A DNA stretch of 15,000 nucleotides. Source: Penaeus vannamei (Eukaryota > Arthropoda > Malacostraca > Decapoda > Penaeidae). Below, piece after piece: positions 7,801 through 15,000 of this stretch (positions are counted from its first letter, which is position 1; each line of letters starts with the position of its first letter). The translations under genes and the position numbers were made by a program. The stretch covers positions 37,240,389-37,255,388 of the forward strand of contig NC_091558.1 of assembly GCF_042767895.1 (NCBI RefSeq). Direction: 5' to 3'. The notes beneath the pieces are model-generated. The model saw only the letters and a list, made by a program, of their open reading frames with translations, was not told where the DNA came from and made no database searches.

Positions 7801-8104
7801 TACAGGAACCAAGGGGTATTTGGGGTCGAGAGGGCCCTTAAATCACTCACTGAAACCCGCCAGTAATGGAGCTATTCACTGTTTTGTCTGAAAAGTCAGC
7901 TTACTCCCTAAGCTACAAAATGAGTGGTCATACATGACTGTATGCTGTTTAGTTCAAAAGTTATTGCATTTCTAGCTCCATTAATGCCGGGTTTCAGCAT
8001 GTCCACCCTCGCTAAAAAGGTGTCCAAAGGGACCCCCTACACAAAACAAGTGAGTCATTTAGGGGCCCTCTCTACCCCCAAAATACCCCTTGGCTCCAGG
8101 ACTA
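7801..8104. mobile_element. MITE-like non-autonomous element with long terminal inverted repeats
   Basis: The left end (CAGGAACCAAGGGGTATTT, from 7803) is mirrored by the right end, which reads CTGGAGCCAAGGGGTATTTT on the minus strand from 8099. Similarity continues through GAGAGGGCCC(T/C)TAAAT and ACTCAC, then resumes with CTGAAACCC and TAATGGAGCTA, the right arm having ~62 additional bases. Unit C has an apparently empty site (CTCGCCTAGCTAAGACC at about 12912). The flanks suggest a 3-base target duplication CTA (7798-7800 and 8105-8107). There is no transposase frame. TIRs with a short TSD point to a DNA-transposon-derived MITE; the superfamily is not assignable from this. Confidence 0.75.
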
Positions 8105-9324
8105 CTAGGAAAGGAGACCCATTCCCAGTCCTTATGTGGCAATTTGGGGCCAAATTGCTACACAAAACCCAATACTCCGGCGGCTCTTCCTCTCGCTGCG
8201 TTGGGTTGCAGGTCTTTTCATCATCGTCATAAGAGATCTTGCCAAGTGCCACTATAGAAGGGTCAGATTTATATAGATACAGACCAACATTGTATGATCG
8301 AAGTCAACTCAAATCAAGCTGTGATCACAAAATAAAGTCTAACACTATATGATATTCCAATATTCCCACTGTGCACTGTGGTGGATAGGCACTGAGAGAT
8401 GGGAGAGCATGGTGTGTGGTTATAATCAGATTGACAGGTCTTAGAAAGACTGAGTTAACCAAAAAAAAAGAACCCGACCTCTTTGCTGATAGTGGGGAAG
8501 GGCTGAATTCCCTTGACAGTAAGAGTTCGGTATCTAACCACACTGATGACGATTTTCTCTGAATAGTTTATAAAATGCGTGACAGTGGTGTGTGATTGCG
8601 TTGTATGTATTAGCTCGCATGTTGGCATCAACTTTGATGGTGCTGTGGATGAGATGTAAGCAGAATATTGGGTGCGTAAAGCCTCTTAAGCATATAATGA
8701 ATTAGATGGTGCAGCTGGAATATGGTGAAACTGGAATGTGTAAGGCATTTAGGATGAGGAGCAGATCGAGACATTATATATATTTAGTTACGGAAACAGA
8801 TTTTGCTTACGACAAGGGTAAAATTGGTTGTATATAAGAATTAGACTAATGTATACATACCACTGAGAGTTAACTATTTGAACAAGTTAGCAGGACAAGG
8901 AGTACAGGGTGTGTAGATTATATACCTTATTACAGTACACGATTCAACATACATGTATTTCCCAGGATACCAGATGCTTCCGGCCAGTCTGCCTGGATCA
9001 TAAGTAATAACCAGATACAGCTGAAATACTGAAGATGCAGGAATTTGCACTCAAGAACATGTTTGGCGTTTGGTGAGGGTATATGAAAGCTGGTGAGGAT
9101 GATAAAAGCTCGCCAGCCCTTTCAAACGTAGAATTTGACTCATTGAACAGAGTTTATTAAAATAATTATTATTATTACCATTAGTAGGAGTGCTGTCGTT
9201 GCTGTTCACATAATCATCTGTGTAAGCGTTGTTACCAATATTAGTATCACACTATGTTCAACGAATTATTATTAGATGTCAGGGGACCACTTAAGTGTTT
9301 GACCCTTGGCCATAAACACTGGGG

Positions 9325-9406
9325 CAGCTGTGAGTCACCAGACACCTGTCATCACCAAGCAGATATTGGAGGGCACGTGCACAGGTGTGGAGATCCGAGT
9401 CACGTG
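9325..9406. promoter_or_regulatory. E-box cluster, unit C copy
   Basis: CAGCTG at 9325-9330 and CACGTG at 9374-9379 and 9401-9406, again 27 bases apart, with CAGGTG between. Confidence 0.35.
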
Positions 9407-10472
9407 ACCAGTCGACGTACTTGGGTCCTCACTCCTCACCGACCACGAATGTGTCGAAGGAGGTGTCGGATTCGTGGTTCGGCTGAGGTAAGGAAATGGC
9501 TCATTCGACCCGACGCACACACATATGCACATACAAACACTTGAATGAACCTTAACAAGAGGGGAAGTACCACTTGTTTTTTTCACTATTTCATGATCTT
9601 TATCATTGTGATTATTATTATTATTATCACCATTAATAGTATTAGTATCATTATCATCTTAGTATCCTTATTATCATTTATATTATTGTAAGTTTTGGTA
9701 TTGTTTTTATCATTATTATTGTAATTATCTTCACTATTCTCATTGTTTATTACTATTATCGCTATCAAAATGAACCGTAACATTTTCTGCCTTATCATTA
9801 ACATTATTAATATCACTATAGTTATCACTTTTATTGTCACCAATCATAACTCTTATCTTAATTAATCTATCTTACTATTACCATCATCATTATACCCATT
9901 AGCAGCAACAGCAGTAATAGCAATAGCAATGCGGAGTTGCATATAGTCATTACTGTTGTTAATGTGTTTGCTGTTCCTTTTCATTATCATTATTTTCAGA
10001 CGTACTCTCCTGTATACCATTATCATCGTTATGATAATGGTTTATCCGTAATAGAGTTAGTGGTACTAGCATTACCTAGTATTATGATAATTTAGACAAT
10101 TACTTTTTTCATTGTTATCTTTATTACACATACCATTACATATATCATTATTATTGGTGTTATTATAATTGCCATTGTTATCATGACGTGTATTGTTGTT
10201 ATCATTATTATTACTAAAATTATTACTGATCTTGTTACCATTCTCATCATTGTTGTCATCACCATCACACTATTATTTTTACCATTATCATAATTGTTAC
10301 CATAATCATCATCACCATCATCATTATCATTATTATTACCATTTTTATCATCATTATTATTAACATTATTATCGTGGATGACTATCTTTACTACTATTAA
10401 AGGGCTTATGTAAAATAATTATCCTGCATTGTTTTTTCCTTGAATATTGGTCAATAATGCTCAGCCTATTCA

Positions 10473-10690
10473 TTTTTTTTTTTTTTTTTGAAAAGACCCT
10501 CTGGTATCCACAAAACTCCCATAGCAACGCCCTTACAAACGAAGATGCAAAACATCGGCGATCTTCGGTAATCCCCGGTAGTGACGTCATTCCCAGAACC
10601 AGAGAGAACCTTGTTGAATAGCGTAATACACACAATAGTGCACCGCAAGTCAAGAATATCACGGAATTGTCCCCATTTCTAGCAATAAAC
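10473..10690 (-). repeat. ~195-bp CRE-containing block with homopolymer tail, unit C copy
   Basis: Begins with 17 T (10473-10489), has TGACGTCA at 10582-10589 and is followed on the plus strand by an A-rich stretch (about 10695-10745). It is more diverged from A and B than they are from each other. Confidence 0.6.
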
Positions 10691-10986
10691 AACCTAAAAA
10701 AAAAAAAAAATAACAAATAAAATTTTAAAAAATAAAAATAAAAAATCTCAATTATGCAAAATAAGCAAAACCAGAAAAAATATATCATAGGAATTTTAAT
10801 CTGTCAGTCTATTTCTCCCTCTGTCTATGTCTGTCTATCTGTGTATCTCTCATTTTCTGTGTGTGAGTGTGTGGATAGAGAGATGTGTGTCCCTCTCTTT
10901 ATCTTTTCCTTTCCTTTCACTTTTCCTGGTTCATTAAAATAATCTGCATTTGACACATTTTATTTTTCTTTCTTTTCCATCCCTGG

Positions 10987-11102
<116 letters not shown>

Positions 11103-11661
11103 TCTATCTCTATCTCCCTTTCTCTTTATCGTTTTCTTTTTCATATTCATCCTTTTCCTTCTATCCTTATAATTACTACTACAACTTCAACTGTTTTTAT
11201 TGTCAATGGTTATCATAAATTGCCCTGAGAAGATAAAGTACCTAAACAAAATCATGAAGAGGTGTATCTTGATGTCATCAGTACATGAATATATACATTA
11301 AATCATTTATAAACAATTCATAAATTAAGCGATGATTAGGCCTCACAGACAGGCCTATCATCAGGTACATATCAACAAAACATGAATAGGAACATGCTTT
11401 TCATTACTTTCTCGAGAACGCTATCATCAGCTGATGTCTGATCCAATATGGATTGATGTACATGGCGATGTAGTTGTATTACTACACAGAGGTAGGGTAG
11501 GTACACCCCAAAAAACACAACACAGATAAATACCGATGGACCACTCTCGAATGGATGTAGGCCTGCCCCATGGGTGCAGGCAAGAGATTGCTCAGCCTAC
11601 GGAAATTTTGTACAATATAGAAGCGGGATCACACGTTCGGCCATAAAAAATATTTAGAAAA

Positions 11662-11901
11662 TCACCATTCATTCAATCTCTTCGGGTCTTGGCGCCACTC
11701 TGGCTGGTTTGGCACAACTTCCACGACATCCACAGCGTCGGGATCGTGCATGTACGGTCCAACAACCATCAACCCTTGATATTCCTTTTCTTCCAACTTT
11801 TCGAAGACGTAGGCACCCTATGAAGAACTTATACCAATGTCCTCGTCGGAATAATCCGATGAAACTTCACTTCCGCTGCCATCTCGTAGTGAGTCCGCCA
11901 T
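11662..11901 (-). pseudogene. Acidic ORF, copy C, interrupted by TAG
   Basis: Homologue of 2943-3185 and 6021-6272, from ATG at 11901 to the aligned TGA at 11662. A GAG codon in the SSSEGAY segment of A and B has become TAG (plus-strand CTA at 11818-11820), ending the frame after about 30 codons. A 6-base in-frame deletion near the C-terminus removes two residues (DM of PDMEW altered to PEW). The E2F/CRE block upstream is intact. If the ORF is a real gene, this copy is a pseudogene unless an internal start is used. Confidence 0.6.
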
Positions 11902-11947
11902 GTACAATGTATTGAATGCACAGAATGTTGTGATCGTGTTCTGGAAT

Positions 11948-11987
11948 TGACGTCACACATCCGGGTTCCGGGATTTTCGCGGGAAAA
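11948..11987 (-). promoter_or_regulatory. Promoter-like block with CRE, ETS-like and E2F sites (unit C)
   Basis: TGACGTCA (11948-11955), the CATCCGGG/TTCCGGGA pair and TTTTCGCGGGAAAA (11974-11987) are unchanged relative to unit B, although the ORF they would drive is interrupted. Confidence 0.45.
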
Positions 11988-12231
11988 TATAACGACTTCG
12001 GAAAATGAAAATAAATCAATAAATTCTCAATTTTGGGAATTATTTTCAGATTTCCTTTTTTACTGATAGTAGAGAGAAGGATTGCGAGTTATTTTTCCCC
12101 TATTTAAAAATTTCAGTTGATACTTGACGTAAACCCTTTAAATCGCTTTTCAAATTGATAAAAGTGAAAATAGTATGATTTCCTCAAGACCACTAGTAAT
12201 TGAAAGATAACTTTCTAAACAACATGATTTT

Positions 12232-12356
12232 TCACGAATTCATCACTTCATCTGACCTTCCTCGTGTTCCCCGCGCAGCACCAGCACCTGTGCCTCCAAC
12301 ACGCCCTCTGGTGTGCATGCTTTTCTCATCATTTTATCCCGCCTTTCTTTATGCTC
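12232..12356. other. 125-bp block identical to 6602-6726 (unit C)
   Basis: Exact counterpart of the unit B block. The overlapping short minus-strand frame (12243-12398) starts at MKV because a 1-base deletion removes the earlier start. Confidence 0.6.
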
Positions 12357-12429
12357 CTCATGAACCACTGGCCTGTTGAAAGGAGGAGGGACCTTCATGA
12401 GGGATTCATATCTTTTCCATCACGAATTC

Positions 12430-12432
<3 letters not shown>

Positions 12433-12470
<38 letters not shown>
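12433..12470. repeat. (CT)n microsatellite, unit C second tract
   Basis: About 19 CT units, against more than 200 bases of compound repeat at the same place in unit B. Confidence 0.95.
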
Positions 12471-12473
<3 letters not shown>

Positions 12474-12482
12474 CGTACTCAC

Positions 12483-12626
12483 AGGAGTAGAACGTGCCCA
12501 CTGAACGCCCCTCTGACGAAGGCGATTCTGTGACTCTGGTGTTTCCTCTTTCATCCACTCATGAGTATGGGCAGCGGTGAGGTGCCCCAGATCCTCTCGT
12601 GGCTTTGTAAGTCTTCTCTCTTTGTG
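12483..12626 (-). CDS. Candidate internal exon with GTGAGT donor (unit C)
   Basis: Counterpart of 7042-7185: a 48-codon open frame directly followed by the donor GTGAGT (12482-12477). It has no indels relative to B, but mostly replacement differences. Unrecognised and doubtful. Confidence 0.18.
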
Positions 12627-13897
12627 TTATAATTGTAATTCAATCTAAGGTATAAGGGCATTCGGTAAGGGCGTGGCATCAGAGCCTCGACGTCGGAACA
12701 GTATGCGTGCTATTCTGCTACGGTGCTGGGTGTCATGGCAAGTACTGATGCTTACCACGACTTGGGGTGCGCACTGTGACAGCTCTCTAGCTCCCAGAAT
12801 CACTTTTGTTTAGGGCTCAGTGATTAAGCATTCTACCTCTTTTGACTCCCCCTACTTTCAGTTTCCCTATGCTCTCCCTGGGCCTACGGGATTCCTAATG
12901 GGTCTTATTACTCGCCTAGCTAAGACCATTCCCAGTCCTCACGTGGCAGTTTGGGGCCAAAATGCTACACAAAACCCAATACACCGGCGGCTCTTCCTCT
13001 CGCTGGGTTGGGTTGCGGGTTGCTTGCAGGTCTTTCATCATCGTCATAAGAGATCTTGCCGTGTCACTGTGGGAGGGTCAGATTTATATAGATACAGACC
13101 AACACTGTATGATCGAAATCAACTCAAATCAAGCTGTGGTCACAAAATAAAGTCTAACACTATATGATATTCCAATATTCCCACTGTGCACTGTGGTGGA
13201 TAGGCACTGAGAGATGGGAGAGCATGGTGTGTGGTTATAATCAGATTGACAAGTCTTAGAAAGACTGAGTTCACCAGAAAAAGAACCCGACCTCTTTGCT
13301 GATAGCGGGGAAGGGCTGAATTCCCTTGACGGTAAGAGTCCGGTATCTAACCACACTGATGACGATTTTCTGTTAATAGTTCATAAAATGTGTGGCAGTG
13401 ACGTGTGGTTGCGTTGTATGTATTAGCTCGCATGTTGGCATCAACTTTGATGGTGCTGTGGATGAGGTGTAAGCAGAATATTGGGTGTGTAAAGCCTCTT
13501 AAGCATGCAAGGAACAATAATTAGATGGTGCAACTGGAATATGGTGAAACTGGAATGTGTAAGGCATTTAGGATGAGGAGCAGATCGAGACATTATATGT
13601 ATTTAGTTACGGAAACAGATTTTGCTTACGGCAAGGGTAAAATCAGTTGTATATAAGAATTAGACTAAGGTATAGTTACCACTCAGAGTTAAGGATTTGA
13701 ACAAGTTAGCATGACAAGTAGTACAGGGTGTGTAGATCATATATTTTTTTATAGTACATGATTCATCATCCATGTATTTCCAAGGATGCCAGATGCTTCC
13801 GGGTAGTCTGCTTGGATCATAAGTAATGACTAGATACATTTGAAATACTGAAGATGCAGGAACTTGCACCCAAGAACATGATTGCGTTTGGTGAGGG

Positions 13898-13907
13898 TAT
13901 ATAAAAG
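13898..13907 (+). promoter_or_regulatory. TATA-box candidate at the end of unit C
   Basis: TATATAAAAG in GGGTATATAAAAGCTGG. The homologous positions in units A and B read TATATGAAAG, a weaker match. A second GATAAAAG lies at 13919-13926. It precedes the putative exon at 13989 by about 90 bases. Promoter use is inferred from position and motif only. Confidence 0.4.
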
Positions 13908-13988
13908 CTGGTGAGGATGATAAAAGCTCGCCAGCCCTTTCAAACGTAGAATTTGACTCACTGAACAGAGTTTTGTATTCATCATATC

Positions 13989-14000
13989 ATGGAAGTTGAG
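13989..14000 (+). CDS. Possible start mini-exon (Met-Glu-Val-Glu) with GTAAGG donor
   Basis: ATCATGG provides A at -3 and G at +4. Four codons later GAG|GTAAGG is a good donor at 14001, with GTGAGG six bases further on. Joined to the acceptor at 14406 the frame runs only 18 more codons before TGA (14461-14463), so the exon may instead be 5' untranslated with a short upstream frame. It lies immediately beyond the end of the triplicated sequence. Confidence 0.25.
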
Positions 14001-14313
14001 GTAAGGGTGAGGATATTCCGTATAATCAATTGCTTGTTACAAACACTTAATTCAACACGTTTGTCACATGTATGTCAGTTGTATCATTTCTCTACCACAA
14101 GTATAAATGCACACGTTGTTAACATATCAGTAAGTAGTCCTGGATCATAAACGAAATTCCATAATCCCTGACAGGGAGCCTTAAAGATAACGACGAGAAT
14201 AGCCTGTTACCTCAATTTTTTGAGATATAACTTGTCAAAGTAAAAATCTCTCCTTCTTCTTTCACTCACTGACTCACTCATTCACATACTCAAACTCACA
14301 CTCACTCACTCAC

Positions 14314-14405
<92 letters not shown>

Positions 14406-14406
14406 G
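14001..14406 (+). other. Candidate intron with (CT)n polypyrimidine tract
   Basis: GTAAGG at 14001 and CTCTCTCCAG ending at 14406 form a plausible GT..AG pair of ~406 bases. The 3' part is CACT tetranucleotides (about 14300-14319) followed by (CT)n to 14403, placed exactly where a polypyrimidine tract would be. The sequence is unique within the window. Confidence 0.35.
14300..14403. repeat. (CACT)n-(CT)n microsatellite
   Basis: CACT repeats run into about 43 CT units. This tract is outside the triplicated units and has unrelated flanks. Confidence 0.95.
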
Positions 14407-14540
14407 TCGTGGTGTATCTCTCGTAGGACTAGGATGTGTTTACAGTACTATCCTCAGACGTGAGGTCCCCGAATCCTGTGTTTACCCGCACCTATTTGAC
14501 CTTGGACAGAGAGCGGGTCACCTCCTACCAAGGTATCAGC

Positions 14541-14747
14541 ATGGCTAGTGTTGCTAATGGAAGTGGATCCCATAAGAGAGTAAGAAATGATGGAAGCATA
14601 GACATGAGTGACGAAAATGTATGCGAGCGGGAGAAGAGGAAGAAGAAAGACGGAAACGAAGCAGCAGACCAGAATGTTGCCGGTGTGAACGACAGGAAAA
14701 GACTGCTATTTCCACAGGACTGTGCCATGAGTTTCTTAGAAAAATGA
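14541..14747 (+). CDS. Basic hydrophilic 68-residue ORF, open in frame beyond its stop
   Basis: ATG at 14541 has A at -3 and G at +4. The 68-residue frame contains HKRVR and a cluster REKRKKKD (possible nuclear localisation signal), then a RKRLLFPQDCAMSFLEK end and TGA at 14745-14747. After the TGA the same frame is free of stops for at least 84 codons to the window edge, including GGRPYLTVRAGDDCPKGWGK. The region is more GC-rich than the rest of the window and is single-copy here, consistent with exonic DNA. The TGA may be a true stop, a nonsense change, or avoided by splicing; the donor-like AAG|GTGGG (14747-14753) lies after it and does not remove it. I do not recognise the protein. Confidence 0.35.
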   Translation: MASVANGSGSHKRVRNDGSIDMSDENVCEREKRKKKDGNEAADQNVAGVNDRKRLLFPQDCAMSFLEK

Positions 14748-15000
14748 AGGTGGGCCATGCAACTGGGCCGGGACCACGCTGATTTCGAGCCAGTGATGAA
14801 GGAAGGAGGGAGGCCGTATCTCACGGTGCGGGCAGGTGATGACTGTCCCAAAGGCTGGGGAAAAGTTCACCAAGGTGATAATTTTCCGATATCCCACGAT
14901 ATTAGACCCGGACTTCCTACTGGACGACGAGAGATTTGTGTGAGTAAGGCGGCACACGTCCAGGGGCGAGGAGCGGAGTCAGCTCGTTGCCCTTGTGAAG

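Larger units (their letters stand above)
3508..9153 (+). repeat. Tandem duplication unit B (longest copy)
   Basis: Second direct copy, bounded by ATTAAAATTATT at 3508 and by GAACAGAGTTT joining the next ATTAAAATAAT at about 9154. It contains every landmark seen in A and C plus two segments absent from C (7347-7671 and 7801-8104). The stretch 3760-4770 is ATT/ATC-rich DNA with no gene seen; 8230-8860 is ordinary AT-rich DNA shared with unit C and shows no supported gene. Confidence 0.92.

Noticed and set aside
8331..8336. AATAAA polyadenylation signals (also 13146-13151)
   Set aside because: AATAAA is common in such AT-rich DNA and no gene end is supported next to it.
8325..8543. 72-codon minus-strand frame, with a unit C counterpart at 13129-13356
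   Set aside because: No start context, no splice signals and a length-changing indel at the A-run between copies; nothing recognisable.

Overview
This is a eukaryotic, intergenic/intronic type of window, most likely from a marine invertebrate. The reasons are the very long (CT)n tracts, the extended ATT/ATC-rich stretches, abundant TAGGCCT-like words, candidate GT..AG splice signals and the absence of any prokaryotic gene organisation. The composition fits echinoderm, crustacean or mollusc genomes; I cannot assign the phylum from sequence alone. Nearly all long open frames are simple-sequence translations (Ser-Leu or Arg-Glu from CT/GA, Ile-Met from ATT/ATC) and are not genes.

The dominant feature is a direct tandem triplication. 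One ancestral segment is present as unit A (about 976-3507), unit B (about 3508-9153) and unit C (about 9154-13973). The units share the same order of landmarks: an E-box-rich block, ATT/ATC-rich DNA, a ~195-bp block with a CRE-type TGACGTCA and a homopolymer tail, a (CT)n tract, a minus-strand acidic ORF, an E2F/CRE promoter-like block, a second (CT)n tract, and a block ending in a TATA-like promoter. Their sizes differ because unit A carries two deletions (~2.55 kb and ~0.48 kb relative to B) and unit B carries two segments of ~0.3 kb that C lacks, one of which is a MITE-like element with terminal inverted repeats. Upstream lies a fourth, partial copy (~241-729), bounded by a ~257-bp imperfect palindrome at the window edge and by a ~61-bp minisatellite (730-1016). 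The last repeat of that minisatellite coincides with the start of unit A.

The best protein-coding candidate is the acidic minus-strand ORF MADS(HS)LRDDSG..., present three times. Its inter-copy indels are all multiples of three, which points to past coding constraint. Each copy has a different fate: A keeps an open ORF but has lost the promoter-like block, B keeps both, and C keeps the promoter-like block but has an internal TAG. It may be a first coding exon; a resemblance to the acidic N-termini of invertebrate P2X7-like proteins is only suggestive.

The last kilobase (13974-15000) is single-copy here and looks like the 5' end of a plus-strand gene. It has a TATATAAAAG box in the end of unit C, a possible mini-exon M-E-V-E with a GTAAGG donor, a (CT)n-CCAG acceptor at 14406, and a Kozak-like ATG at 14541 opening a 68-residue basic ORF. 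That ORF ends in TGA but stays open in the same frame to the window edge. The right end of the repeated unit lies inside this putative promoter/first exon, so units A and B each carry a truncated copy of the gene's 5' end. No tRNA, rRNA or CRISPR array was recognised.
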